Origin: Daucus carota subsp. sativus
Taxonomy: Eukaryota; Streptophyta; Magnoliopsida; Apiales; Apiaceae
NCBI RefSeq assembly: GCF_001625215.2
Contig: NC_030381.2
Coordinates: 40,856,689 to 40,920,688, forward strand
Direction of reading: 5' to 3'
Length of the DNA: 64,000 nucleotides
Each line of letters begins with the position of its first letter. The stretch's first letter is position 1. Below are positions 48,030 to 61,314 of the stretch, in pieces. The notes beneath the pieces were generated by a model. The model saw only the letters and a list, made by a program, of their open reading frames with translations. It was not told the DNA's origin and did not search any database. The position numbers were made by a program, and so were the translations under genes.

Positions 48030-49259
48030 GGGAAAATAGATTTTTTTGCCATCCAACTTATTATTTGTTTAGAAACCTACCACTGAACTATAATTTTTTT
48101 CTTTTTTGTCACTAATGTTAGGTTCGGACTTTTTTTTGTCACTAACGTTAGGTTCGGATTTGATTATTAACATTATGTTATTTTTTTAGTATTATTAAAA
48201 TATAGTATTAGTCTGCAATATAATGGCGATCTGATATGTGTCTATATCTTTATGTAGTGTCCTAGGTAGTTTACCTTGGAGGACGAGAGTTGGACACGCA
48301 TTTGGAGACTCCAAAAAAATTCAAAAATTATTTTATTTTATTTTTTCTGAATAAAATTTAATGTTGTTTTTTTTTTCCTTAAAAAAACGTTGGATTTTTT
48401 TTTGTCACTAACGTTATGTTTTGATTTGATTATTAACAATATGTTATTTTTTTAGCATTATAAAAACATAGTGGTGGTCTGTAATATTATGGTGATATGA
48501 TATGTGTCTATAACATTATATACAGTCATCTATATGTCCCTTAGCTAGTTTACCTTGAAGTATGAGAGTTTAACAGGCATTTTAAGAACCTAAAAAATTT
48601 AGTTTTATGAATTATTTTAAGACTCCACAAATATATAGTATCACTTGACTTTATAGTTCTTTACTACTACTTGTCACGTATTTTAAGGTTCCCACAATTT
48701 ATAAATATAGTTCCATAAGTTAATTTTGAGATTTCCTTTCTGAGTAAAAAAATCCGTACTCTTGTCATATAAGATAAACTACCTAGGACACATATGGAGT
48801 ACTACATATAAAGATATAGACACTGATCACTATTATATTGCAGACTACCGAAAAATAGATTTCCGAATAATATCATTTAGATGGTCGGAAAATTTAAATA
48901 AAGGTCTGATTTTAATTAAATATAATAAAATTTCCCAAAATGCCCCTTCAAAAGTTAACGGTAACGGCAGAAGATAACGGAAAGGGTGCAAAGTGTCTAC
49001 GGGTTAAAAGTAAGGGGCTGCATAGTGTTTATTCCAAAGCTATTAGGTGCAATGTGCAACATGCTGAAATCAAAGGGGTGCCAAATGCAATTAACTCTAA
49101 AAAGAATAACATAGTGTTAATAATCAAATCCGAACCTAACGTTAGTGACAAAAAAAAATATCTAAACCTAACATTAGTGGCAAAAAAGAAAAAAATTATA
49201 GTTCAGTGGTAGGTTTCTAAACAAATAATAAGTTGGGTGGCAAAAAAATCTATTTTCCC
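48030..49259. mobile_element. Non-autonomous Mutator-like element (MULE)
   Basis: 1,230 bp with long terminal inverted repeats of about 140 bp. The left end GGGAAAATAGATTTTTTTGCC is mirrored by GGCAAAAAAATCTATTTTCCC at the right. The exact 9-bp target duplication AATTACTAA (48021-48029, 49260-49268) is the MULE hallmark. The TAACGTTAGGTTCGGATTTG motif recurs within the left arm and, inverted, in the right arm, so the element is itself built of nested inverted and direct copies. A worn MITE-like core (around 48560-48740) seems inserted. No transposase is seen. Frames at 48762-49212 are not protein-like. Confidence 0.85.
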
Positions 49260-49442
49260 AATTACTAATAATGTTTAGAAATACATAGAAAATACTTATA
49301 TTATTTATTTTCCGGAACTAAACCAATTACTTCTAGTAAATAAGATATAATTGTTTGTGTTTGTGGAGAAATTTTATAGATGTCCAATTTTTTGTAGCAA
49401 AAATCGAAACACATATTTAACTATCAAAGAATTGAACCATAC

Positions 49443-49578
49443 ATTAACGAGTGAACGTCTTTTATAACATATATTCACTAAATTTTGATCAAAATAATTA
49501 TAAGACGAAAATTAACGAGTGAACGTCTTTTATAACATATATTCACTAAATTTTGATCAAAATAATTATAAGACGAAA
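49443..49578. repeat. Perfect 68-bp tandem duplication
   Basis: 49443-49510 and 49511-49578 are identical by eye (each starts ATTAACGAGTGAACGTC and ends AAGACGAAA). A recent duplication is inferred. Confidence 0.92.
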
Positions 49579-50112
49579 AAATGTTTTATATAATTACTGA
49601 AACCACTTATTTAGAAGATATTTTACAATAAATACCGCATAGCGTGTAGCATTGGAATATTTTTTTCTAAAACAAATATCAAATATACCATTGAAAATTA
49701 ATTTTCGAAATTTAGTTGTTGTTATAATTTTATTAAAATTATGATATTTTATATAATATCAAATTAAAAAAAATTGTAATCAAAATTCAATTTGTACTTC
49801 AATTGATCACATTTAAGAAGAAATAACATTTTGTGTTTTTTTTTTTGAGGAACATTTTGTGTTGTTAAAATTGCATATCAGAACTTAAAAATAAAAATAA
49901 TTTGAATTATATTTTGAATAATTTTGGAGCGTGAATTACACATTTACAAGATAAAGATATTTGGAAAAAATAAAAGGGGTGTGGTAATTTTTTTTTTTAT
50001 CATTATCCAAAATTCAAAGCCTCTCCTCCGGTCTTAATAGAGAACCCTAATCCCTTTTGTCGCCAATTCTCCCCCTTTGCTGTCTAATTCTTCTTCTCTC
50101 TCTCTCTCTCCC

Positions 50113-50120
50113 TATAAATA
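50113..50120 (+). promoter_or_regulatory. TATA box of the AFC3-type kinase gene
   Basis: TATAAATA directly after a CT microsatellite (50091-50112). A telo-box-like AACCCTAAT lies just upstream near 50043. A transcription start near 50145-50150 and a 5' UTR of about 100 bases are inferred. Confidence 0.6.
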
Positions 50121-50243
50121 TATCTCTCCAAGTTGTAATTTTTGTTGCAGATACAAACATTTATACAACACATATATAGACACACATACGTATATATACA
50201 TATATGAACACACATCTCTGAGTCTGTTATAAGCGGAGGAGAC

Positions 50244-53200
50244 ATGGTGGAACATCAGCAGCAAGACACTTCCAGGAAACGACGTCGTTTTGCCCTGGAA
50301 CAACCCCCTCCCCAACAACCACAGGTCTGATTCTTGTGTTTTATTTGATTTTATTTATGTTAATTAGCGAGATAATTTATTTATTTTTTGATGTTTGGGT
50401 TTGAATTGAATTGGGAGCTAGTTACGTATCTGTCTGTGTGTATTATGTGATTTTGTGGGTGTAGCCTTATGTCGACAATCGGAAACGGACAGATGAAAGG
50501 AAAAGGACTGATGATCGTGAGGGTCATTTCGAGTTTAATCTTGGCGACAATTTGACTTCAAGATGTAAGCTTCTTTATTGTTTCTTGTTTATGTCAAATT
50601 ATTTCGATTTTACTTGCACCAGTTATTGTTCTTGTACAATTTTATTTTCGTGGGGTTTTCGTCAGTGCTGTAATCAGCTGATGGAGTCATTTACAATAGA
50701 AAATGCTTTGATTACCCACGTCGAGAATTATTGTTGATTTACTTTTTGCACCTTGTTGTTCTCCTTTTTTTTGCTAGTTGATTATGTATTAAGGCTTGGT
50801 TGTATCGATGGATTTATATTACCTTATCTATCTCACATTTAAAGGATTATTATCACATAACACTACATTTTCATTTTTGATATAGTTAATTTAATGGTAT
50901 TATAATACCCAGTGAGAGGAAATATTACAATCCCAGAGAAATAAATCAAAAAGATGTGAAATAAATGTAGTTGCATTGGATAATAGTCCTCTAAATTTCG
51001 AAAAGTGAAAAACAAAGATTAATAGTCAGGAGATTATAGTCCCTTGAAACAAACATGGTCTTTGGGAGAGAAAAGAACAGATTACTGAAATTACTTCTCG
51101 ACTGATTTACTTTATAGAAAAATTATATAGGAATAAATAAAACAAATTAAATAATTAATTACGTAACATGTATACAGATTCGTGAAATTACTAATAAATT
51201 AACCATGTGCAACTGCACAATGACGAGCCTTCTGGTCAGTTGAATTTACAATTCACTTTTAAACTTTTCAACTTGAAAGACTTTGACTGAGAAGTTGACT
51301 GTAAAATTTCAAGCAGTTTTGCACAAAAGTATACTAATTGAATGATATAATGTTTTAATAAATCTTTACATGTAGTTATGTCCTTTGAGGATCTTTAACT
51401 TCCACTTATGACGCTCTTTGATTTATATTTTCCATCTTTGATGATTTACAGATAAAATACTCAGCAAAATGGGTGAAGGTTAGCTGTCAAGTGTGTGGTT
51501 TCTACAAACTCTTAAATTTTTTGCCATAATTCTGTTATCACAGAAAGTTGCTAGTGCTGTAGGCACATTTGGTCGAGTATTGGAGTGTTGGGATCGACAA
51601 ACACGAGAATATGTGGCAATCAAGGTGGTTCGAAGCATACGCAAGTATCGTGAGGCAGCAATGATTGAAATTGATGTACTTGAGCAGCTTGCTAAAAATG
51701 ACCAAGGCGGATCACAGTACGTAGTGTTAAGTGCTTGAGCAAGTGTCTTCCTATTTTGATGCTTGATGTATTTTCCTATTTATCTTCACTCATTGTTGCT
51801 TCTTTGTGCAGCTGTGTGCAGATTCATACGTGGTTTGATTACCGCAATCATATATGCATAGTAAGTATGCCATATGAATTTACTGTTATTTTATTTTTCA
51901 TCTCTGCCTCTTTTCTTTTATGTTTCAGTGCATATATTGATCAGGAAAGTATGGTACTGTCTGCATTGCATTTTATATATTACTTGCATCGACTATGTGA
52001 GTTTCTTAAGTGTTTATTGGTCAATACATAAATACTGATATGGTTGAATGTGCCTTTGCTTATGATTTTGATCACTGTAACAAAGATTATGTGCTTGAAT
52101 CTTCCGTGTGTGAAGGCTCAGATTGTGAGCCATCGCTTTTGCAACTTGATTCATACATCGTAATTATGTAAACTAAATTGAGAACTTCATTTCAATGAAT
52201 TTCGATGGTGTTATCAGGTGTTTGAGAGGCTTGGACCAAGTTTATTTGATTTTCTTAGGAGAAATGAATACTCACCATTCCCTGTCGATCTTGTTCGAGA
52301 ATTTGGACGACAGCTTTTGGAATCTGTAGCATGTGTGTGGATTGTTCTTGGCCTTGCTATGTCCCTGCTATTTCATACTTTCTTTATTTGACCAATTATC
52401 TTGATTTATATGGGCTAAATTTTGCTTGTCCAGTGTATGGTAATATGCCGAAATTTTGCTTAACATACTTGTGCTCTATTATACGTAACAGATATGCATG
52501 ACCTACGATTAATCCACACTGACCTGAAGCCAGAAAATATACTTCTTGTGTCATCTGAATATATAAAGCTTCCTGGCCGCAAGGTATCTGTGTTTTCTAA
52601 TTGGACAGTCTAGCACCAGGTGCAGACTCAAATTGTTTATTAAATAAATTTTTGGAATGGTACAGAGGAGTTCGTCAGATGAAACGCGTTTCAGGTGCTT
52701 GCCAAAGTCAAGCGTCATTAAGCTGATTGATTTTGGTAGTACTGCATATGATAACCACAAACATAGCTCCATTGTCTCAACAAGGCATTACCGAGCACCT
52801 GAGGTTATTCTAGGTAACTAATACTGCTGGCAAAGAGGGATGCATTAGTGTATATCGTATATTCTGTGTCTGTATTTCAATCAAGACCAGTAACGTAAGT
52901 ATTGTAAAGGTGAGCTGAATAATGAGCATCACTAAAATGAGAGGCAGCATGGGATGCACAAAGAAGGCAAGGGACAGCTATCAAAAAGATAGGAGTATAA
53001 TATTATTGATTTTTGGAAAGTGATGGTTTTGACTGCCTCTTGATACTGTTACCTGTGTTCTAGCTTATAAAATATTTTTACTTGTGCAGAAAACTATGAT
53101 TTGAAAATTGGTAAAGTTTAACTGTATGACTATACTTGTTATGACTGATTTTGGATAGGGAGCTTTTTTGCTCCAACAGTTTCATCTCTTAAGTGTTGGG

Positions 53201-54511
53201 TCTTCTTCTTTTATGCCGTAATATCTTTCATGTTTTACCTTTTCCACACATTTAGAAGACTCTTTACTTTTAATTGACCGTTGCAGTAGTAGCTATATCA
53301 GCAACTTGTTTAGATAGGATCTAGTCATCCAGGTTTAGTGATGGAATTGAAGGTTCTTGTTTATTGACGTATATGATCAACTTGTGCAACAGTTTTCTTG
53401 ACAACTCCTGTTTTCAGGCAACTATAGTATATTTTAGTTAGTGCAATAACACTGTTTACATTAATAAATATATATATGTTACCTCTCTACCCATCATGTG
53501 TACAAGTCTCTGTATTTTAATTTATTTGAAGTTAGAAGCTTTTTGTATAATGATTGTTATGAGCAATGAGTTTTTTGGCTCATTTTATGAGCTTTACTAC
53601 TACAAATTACTGTACAAGATTTAAATGAATAGTGATTCTAAAATTATATTATATGTTTGGTGTTTTGATTTATTTCTTTATTTTAAACTGGTGCCTCATC
53701 TTATGTTGTGATCTGCTTTTATTTCTATGCAGGTCTTGGATGGAGTTACCCATGTGATATGTGGAGTATTGGTTGCATACTTGTTGAACTCTGCTCGGTT
53801 AGACCTAAATTCTCTTGTTGCTATTGCAGTTAATATAAAACAAAATAGTTATACAGAGATGCATAATCTTTTCAGGGAGAAGCTTTGTTTCAGACACATG
53901 AGAATTTAGAGCATTTGGCAATGATGGAGAAAGTTTTAGGACGACCTTTGCCTGAGCATATGATTCAAAGAGCAGAGTAAGTTATTTCTTAAAAGTAGGG
54001 ACTAGAGTAGGTATACAAAAACGGTGCTGCCTTGTGTTCTATTGTATAAAATAAAAGGTACTAATTGTTAATGTTCTTGCTTTAGTGGTGATTGTAAATG
54101 TCCTTCCTTTCATTGCAGCCGTGGTTCTGAGAAGTACTTTAGAAGACATCGACTGAACTGGCCTGAAGGAGCTGTTTCGAGGGAGAGTATCAAATCAGTG
54201 AAAAAGCTAGACAGTTTGAAGGTTTCATCATACTCTTTCTATAATATTCAAAATTTTGTTGACCATGCTGTACAATGATGTCAATAGTTCGTTCAGCTTA
54301 AATATTTACTTATTATATAAATAATAGTTGTATATTCAGTAATCACTGACTTTCAACTAATCCACGATGGCTGCAGAATATGCTGTCTCCATATCTGGAA
54401 TGCTCAAGGTCGTCATTCATTGACTTGCTGCATCAACTGTTAAAATTTGATCCAAAGGAAAGGCTCACGGCCCGAGATGCTCTAGGGCATCCTTTCTTCC
54501 AGACCTCGTAG
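50244..54511 (+). CDS. AFC3: LAMMER-type dual-specificity kinase, AFC3-like
   Basis: Twelve exons: 50244-50324, 50465-50564, 51452-51478, 51563-51716, 51812-51860, 52218-52332, 52492-52583, 52666-52813, 53733-53797, 53876-53976, 54119-54221, 54377-54511; all GT-AG, 389 residues. LAMMER (CLK) kinases act in the nucleus and phosphorylate SR splicing factors. Seen: a basic N-terminus (SRKRRRF), glycine loop GEGTFGRV (68-75), VAIK with Lys90, catalytic loop HTDLKPEN (184-191, Asp186; HTD instead of HRD is normal in this family), DFG at 228-230, [11 protein letters not shown] (246-256) and the signature [11 protein letters not shown] (289-299). The wording around [17 protein letters not shown] and [15 protein letters not shown] fits AFC3 (At4g32660, from memory) better than AFC1 or AFC2. 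The third exon is only 27 bp. Convergent with the GET2-like gene. Confidence 0.95.
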
Positions 54512-56517
54512 TGATGGGCATACAAAATTATTTCTGTACTTGGTTCCATCTGTCGTACTAGACATGTGATATCAATGTACATTTGTGAATCAACCCAATC
54601 AAATGTTGCCTGAAGCTGGGATAGCTGGCATATAAACAAGATGATCGAACATAATTATTTGGGTACAACATTTAGGAGAGTAAAGGAACAAGTCCCAACC
54701 AGAAATGCACTTCTGTTTGTGAGGGATATTCTAGACTAATTATGATTGTGGTGAAGATTTAATAAAATTCAGAACCTAGTAGAAATAAAATCCAGATCAG
54801 TGATGTCTTCGAGGAATATCATTCTAGCTCAGAGCATCTTCAACCTGAAAAACCCTTAGCCAAAATTCTCTAGATGGTATTTAGATGACACTTATAAAGA
54901 TTATCTAAAGGTTATACCATTTCAACCCTCCATCCTCTTAGCAAAAGATAGTCTATCATGTTTGCTTTGCTATATTTGTCACGGCAAATGAGCCCTCAGG
55001 TATAATTTTTACACAAACAAGGTTATAGATAATTCTTTTGTAAAAGAAGTGTATGGGCATGGATTTCTATTACTTAAGTAAATAGATTTTAGTGCATTAG
55101 GCTCTGGTACATTGGGTTATAGGTTGTAACTTATACTAAAAGTATGGGTTATATTTTTTTCTACATGCGTTACTTATAATATTGGACTGATGATATGTAT
55201 AAATTCTTTTGTGTGTTTTGAATCAACCTGGGCTGCATCCCACCTCAGCCATGGATGGCTTCCGTCCCTGAATATAGCCAACCATTATACATAATCTCTC
55301 GGAGATGCTCACAAAACCAGTTTTTACAACTGCGTCATGTGATGTTTACAATGCTCGAGTTGACAAGTACATGAAACACAAAGAAGAGCGGAATCCCATG
55401 ATATCCACCCCGACCACATGCTCCATTCTATAACTAGAAATCATTCACTTTTCAGAAATGTACATCCTATGGTAGCTGATGTTTAGTCATCGACTATCAA
55501 CTCTGTCATACTAGGTTCCCATGAAGCCATGAAGGTAAACTGGTAAAAAAATTTAGATCATCTTCCACTCGGGGTTTAAGATTAGATGCGTATATTTAAG
55601 TTCTAACCCTCTAAGATCCTACTTTTGGGTTTCGGAAGGGTCTACTGCTGGGGCGAATCTAGGAAGAGGCAGGGGGACACTTGTTCCCCCTAAAAATTTT
55701 TTACAGGTGTTTTCCAAAAATTTGCTGAGTGCCCTCTCAACTTTTGTGTGCTAAATCCGCCCCTGGTCTGCTGAGTACTTGGCATGTAGACATAAATTTG
55801 CAGAATAGTGTACTCTTTAAGGACTATGCTCTAATATATCAGAGGAAAGATTAATCAACTGACATCCTTGTAATAAATTGAGAAATCAAGGTTGCTTTCT
55901 TCATCCTCAATGAAATGATTACAGACCATAATTTTCAAAAGTTTTTTCTTGTTTCCTTACCGCCAATGTCAACGGAACTGAGCTTTTGACTACCCTTAAG
56001 CACTTACTAGACTGATTATAATTCTCAGTACATAAATAACTTGATAATAAACATTTCAATTTGCAAATTCGATATGTTGAACTTGGCACTGTTTAAATAA
56101 AAAACCGCACTGTAATATGTGAAAAATTGTATACCCATGATTTGGGTGTAAATTTGTTAATTGAGCTGGAAAAAGTTGTTTCAGATTCATTTGCAAGACA
56201 TATAAGCAGCGGTCTATCTAGGGATTTAACAGCAGTCCATACAAATTAATTGACATTATAATGCTGCATCAACTACTTGGGCCTTGAATCCACTAAATAA
56301 ACATACCTTTCAGTCTCTATATATAAAATTTTTATCTCTTTCTACACGCTAAATGCACCACGTGAAAATAGCAATTCAGTAAAAAAAATTTAGGAAACAA
56401 CAAATGCCACAAAATTTGGAAGTAGGGTTGTGGAATGGACCAGTTATCACTGACAGCCCTGCTGAGGACCAAAAGCGGAGTCTTTTTACTGAGGTAAATA
56501 TAACTTTGAAGCATCAT
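54512..56517. other. Convergent intergenic spacer between AFC3 and GET2
   Basis: Holds the 3' UTRs of both genes and one hAT MITE. AGAGCATCTTCAACCTGAAA near 54830 resembles a common MITE end, but no partner was found. No gene is seen. Confidence 0.5.
55648..55765. mobile_element. Short hAT MITE
   Basis: 118 bp, ends CTGGGGCGAATCTAGG and GCTAAATCCGCCCCTG (imperfect inverted repeats). 8-bp target duplication GTCTACTG (55640-55647) against GTCTGCTG (55766-55773), one mismatch. Its termini resemble those of the hAT element at 11245. Confidence 0.8.
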
Positions 56518-59500
56518 CTACCAACCAAGTTTCTGAGCGAGGGATAGTAAACATACGACCACAACTGAGTATACACTGCAGTCCATGAAGAGTCCACCAA
56601 AAACTTGCTGCAGCATCATGCCAACCTCCAGGGCTTTCCCGAACTGAAATGCACCTAATGGAGATGCACCACTTGCTTCTGCACTAGAGTTTACTGGTCT
56701 TTGTTTATCTAGAAGAAGAGGAACAAGCACGATTGATATATTAGTGACCATAAGAAGATACAGTGGCCTGGAAAGTATGACGCTTTTTATGATGCCATTG
56801 CCAAGAATAGGAAATCCTATATACGACAGGAATACTACAATGGCAGCTGCTAAGGAACAATAAATACGAATCATCTCTGAAGCTGCAACTGCAATGCTTA
56901 TTTGCCTTGGGCTTATACCATTAGAACGAGCATGGATCACTGGTTCAATGTTTGCTGACTGATGCTCAGCATTCAAAGTTGAAATAGGTGAACCTTCAGT
57001 TTTTGATGAGACTGGTCTTTGTTTTATTTTTTCATCAGCGTCCAGGGCAGATGGTCTAGATTCTTGTGAGCTCGAATGAGATTGGACCCTATGTTGTTCT
57101 ATGCCAGTTCCTCCCTCATATTTTTCATGCTGGGACGGATCATTACTTAAGTCACATGAGAAAGAAGTGGTGTGTTTATCCTCTTTCTGAGGGACAACTG
57201 CAACCAATGAAAAAGAAGATAGTAAATAACATGATACGTGTTAAAGTCCATCCAGTTTTTATGTATGTAATTTTAGTGGTTGTTAAGGAGTCCAAATTTC
57301 AGCAACAGGCCTAACTTGTTTCCCAACCATAAGAAGCATTAACCTCTACACTCTGCTAACTTGTCTTCTACAAGAATAGAATTTCCCAACAGGCCTAACT
57401 TCTTTCCTGCGCGAAGGGCACAATGAGGTGCATCTCACATGTCCGCGCAGGAGGTGCAGGTGCGGGCACTTCATCAAAGTGGATCAAATTTGCCCTATTT
57501 GGAACAAAAAAAGTTTCGGGCAGCCCAATCCTTGTACTACTTCAGCCATTGCAATAATTTTCTTCATTTTACTTCTTCCTTTGTTCTTATTACACAATCT
57601 TTTCTATGAATTACTTTTTTCTTATCTTTTCGATGTGTGTTACACTGTTACATGATTGTAAGAACATACAACACCTGATTGTTTTGTTTGTTACTTTGTA
57701 TTATCTGATACGTAACTACCTACTTAAAATAAGTTAAAAAGGAATTTATTTGAATGTTTGTGTTAAAAGCTAGGGTAACTTAAAACCAACTAATCAACTG
57801 AATTAGGAAGTAGGTATTTGCAGTTAATTTCTTATATTTTGTACTTTGGCTTGGAAAAAATTATCACTGCCTGTACTTTATAATATTGTTTTGTATAATG
57901 GGGAATTAGTTTCTACATTTTGTACCTCCAATTGTGTGTGTAAAATAATCTTGATATGGATTAATTTCCTGATTATTCAGTTACATTATTATTTATATGC
58001 ATATGCGAAGCACCTCTCATGCATATAGTCGAGAGAAACATACATTCCTATACATTTAATGCACACAGATTTACACTTGCACTAAGAAAAGACATAAGGC
58101 TGATTACATGTTTAGACTCTCAATGCAAACAGAAAATAGCAAACGCCTAAGAATTTGAGTTACTACAAAGATCTTAACCGAACAAAGTAAAAAACCATCC
58201 ATAAAAATTAATTATTTACAAATGTATCTAGCAGCTGAATCCATATGAACAAAACAATTTTCAACAAATATGATTTGGGCTTTACCAGATCTAAGGCATA
58301 CTAAAATGAGATTCTATTAGTTCTACTTATTCATAAGTGACCTAATCTTTTGTTGATGCAATGAAATGTGATTGATTAAGCTGGGACTGCTGAAGCGGAT
58401 GTACCCCAGAATCAATCATGAATCACTTAACACCTAAGAGTGGTCAAGATCAGCACTGCATGCTTTAGATGGAAAAACATAATTCTTTAATAGAAAAATA
58501 TTTGCAAAAAACCTCTATTTTTTTTCAACTCCTTGCTATACCTGGTCCTAGTGTTAAGGACCAAAAGTCGGGTGTAAGCAAACTGAAAGGTATTTGATAA
58601 TTTATTGAGTTTTAATTAAGGGTTAAATTGCTACATCATAATCAAACTTACCCCAACTTACATCTGGATCATCAAACTCAGATAGCTTGTAGTAAACTCA
58701 TTAAACTAATAAAACCTGCATTTTTTGACCAACAGTAACATACTTTAGCGGGACAGATAGAAATGTGAGGTTGCACACTTATTTGTCCATCCAAACCTAA
58801 CTTCACTGACCCTATTCAACCCAATCCAACCCATTAGAAAGAAACCCAAAATTCTTTCCACGGCTTCTTCTTTTTCAACTTGAAAGTTGAACCAAACATT
58901 TCTACTTCTTCAACAAACAAGGATGACAGAAATAAATGATAGACATTTAAGAAAAAACTTGGACTTGATTAGAATACATGTGGATGAATGGAACTTGACC
59001 ATACACACTTAACATGCTGAATTTAGCACAATACTAAAACTAATAAAATTTTACTAAATCCAATCAAACTAAAATTAGACTAAAATCATGGAAACAACGT
59101 CCCGCTTGACATTTGTCAACTTAAATAGTCATGTACAGTCTGCCATACTCTATACAGAGCCTGAATGTTAAAAGCAGGTACATTTCTAAACCATTCCTAT
59201 AAAGTTAAAAAATAATTAAAAATGGAGATGAGCGAACAAAAAAACTAGCATAACCAGGCTTCTAAATCTACTCACTCACTATGTACTCTTCTTCACATTT
59301 GGACAACAATATCCATATTTACGGACCATATTAGCTAATCGCTTTTCCGTTGATAGCAATGATTTGTTTAAACCTTGTAAATGCCTTACAGTCCACGACA
59401 GTTGACACTATTAGAGCATCTCCAAGGGGTGTAGCTAAATAATACTCCCTCTATCCCATAGATTGTTTACGGTTGGGACAGAGGGTTTGGCACGCATTTT

Positions 59501-60503
59501 AAGACTCTCATAAAATATAATTTCATAAATTAGTTTCAAAATTATTTCTCTTCTCGGAAACAAAATAATACAAAAACAAGTTATCGAACTATACTTTTTA
59601 GAAGCCTTAAATTGTGTGCCAAGTAATGCAAAAAAAAAAGTACAGAAATGAATGGGATGGAGGGAGTAAAAGTAGTGGTTAGGTAAAATTTGTTTAACTT
59701 GTAAGGTGTTGTACTACAATGGTGTTAGCTATAATGGTTGGATACTTAGATATATTTCAAATAAAATATTTTATTATTATTTTCAAATTCCAACGGCTAT
59801 ATTTCCAACAATCATATTTCTATGTTTATAAATAACAAAATTCAGAACTGAACAGAACAAAAACTGCAAACAGACTCAATTTCATTCACACTTGTAAAAT
59901 ACTTCAAAAACAGTATTTATCATCTATAATTACTGCTGTTTGATGCCAGGTGGGATGTCATAGACTCATAGCTAACAGGTTGGACTAAGCATGGCACTTA
60001 ATCTAGGTGTTGAGGGTTTGCCACACTAAACATAATGTACATATGCTGCCTTGATATATTCTTCCATCAAAAAAGGCATATCATAGTTAATTAAAAACGC
60101 AAGAAATTCAAACAAGGACAACAATACCTATCAACGGAAACAATGTCAAGTAGCAATACGATCTCGATTAACTAAAGAAAATCCTTGCCGATACATCCAT
60201 TTGATAAAATTGAAACACTCAGCATCACAGAAATTGATTAGTTAATAATTCGAATCACAAAAACACATAATCACATCTAGGATATGATAAAATACAATAA
60301 TCTCTATGGTAAAAATAAGTGATGATATATACATATTAAAGACACAAATTGTTGTGTATCGATCGAGAACCTGTAGGAGGTAGATCTGAGAATGATTTGG
60401 AAGAAGGAAGACTATTGAGGCGACCGGTGATGAGAGCTAAACGGTCGGATCCTCTTTCTGCTATACGACGTCGTCTTGCGTCCCTGCTGCTGCTCGTCGC
60501 CAT
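56518..60503 (-). CDS. GET2: GET2/CAML-like ER membrane receptor subunit for tail-anchored proteins
   Basis: Two exons on the minus strand, 60503-60371 and 57197-56518, joined GT-AG in frame: 270 residues. The N-terminus has the arginine cluster ARRRRIAERGSDRLALITGR (9-28), the type of motif by which GET2/CAML proteins contact the GET3 ATPase that delivers tail-anchored proteins. A polar, Ser-rich linker runs to about residue 150. Three hydrophobic helices follow at about 155-176, 187-207 and 244-265, the GET2/CAML topology with a cytosolic N-terminus. Arabidopsis At4g32680 has been described as GET2; that match is from memory. The ATG at 60503 is the only one near the motif. The 3,173-bp intron contains a Stowaway MITE. 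Partners GET1 and GET3 are not in the window. Confidence 0.88.
59455..59666. mobile_element. Stowaway-like MITE in GET2 intron
   Basis: The left end CTCCCTCTATCCCATAG is mirrored by ATGGGATGGAGGGAG. TA target duplications lie at 59453-59454 and 59667-59668. It seems to sit within an older element: AGAGCATCTCCAAGG lies just left and related AT-rich sequence continues on the right. Confidence 0.82.
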
Positions 60504-60544
60504 GCCCCCTGCCTTACGCACCAGAATCAACACGTATGTATCTC

Positions 60545-60553
60545 TTTTATATA
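60545..60553 (-). promoter_or_regulatory. Probable TATA box of GET2
   Basis: TATATAAAA on the minus strand, 42 bp upstream of the ATG at 60503. This implies a very short leader of about 10-15 bases if used, so it is only a candidate. Confidence 0.4.
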
Positions 60554-61314
60554 CATACAGTGTCCCGTTTGTATCGGTTTTTCAATATGCTCTCTCTTTT
60601 CCAATTTCACTTGTATTTTCTCCTTTTTATGATTTGAACAAATTTTATGTTATTACTTTATTAGCTTACATTTTTTTAAAGGGATTTTTTTAGCTTACAT
60701 TTCTTTAAAGGGATCTTTTTTTTTTAATATATGTTCAAGACGTTATTTTGAATGTAAAATTGATTATCTAGGTCTCCCTGGTTCTGTGATTACACCATAA
60801 ATTTATCATCCTTGGAACTAGGTTGCCGAGTATAAACTTCGTAGTAAATTTTTCTCTCTCTTCTATATTTTAAAAATCTGTACATGACACTTAACTAGTT
60901 TTTATTACTAAAAATATTCATTCCTTAATTAAATATTTACAAAAATTAAAAAATGAACTAGAAATACATGTATGTTTGCCATAAAAATCGTAAAAAGATT
61001 AAAAGAAAGAGACTAGATATTAAAGTTGCCGATTTTACTCAAAGTTAGTAAGCAAAATCGATCAAAATAAAGGTAATAGTAGGAATCACAAATTATTTTT
61101 CCAAAAATATTCTCAAATAGGTGATTTTTTTTTTGAGATGATTATATTGATGAGGCTGATATAAGTGCAGGTCCATCTCTACTTAATGTCTTGTATTCAA
61201 TAAAAAATTGACATATGAAATTTGAAAAAATTTTAACATAATATATTGAGATAACATTTTCCCCAAAAGAAAATAAAATTCATTACTTATCAATTCATTT
61301 TCTCATATAAAAAA
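60554..61314. other. Spacer, no gene recognised
   Basis: AT-rich. A short direct repeat (TTAGCTTACATTT.TTTAAAGG) occurs twice near 60661-60714. Nothing else is supported. Confidence 0.5.

Noticed and set aside
48762..49212. Two open frames inside the MULE
   Set aside because: They lie in terminal and internal repeat DNA and have no transposase or captured-gene similarity.
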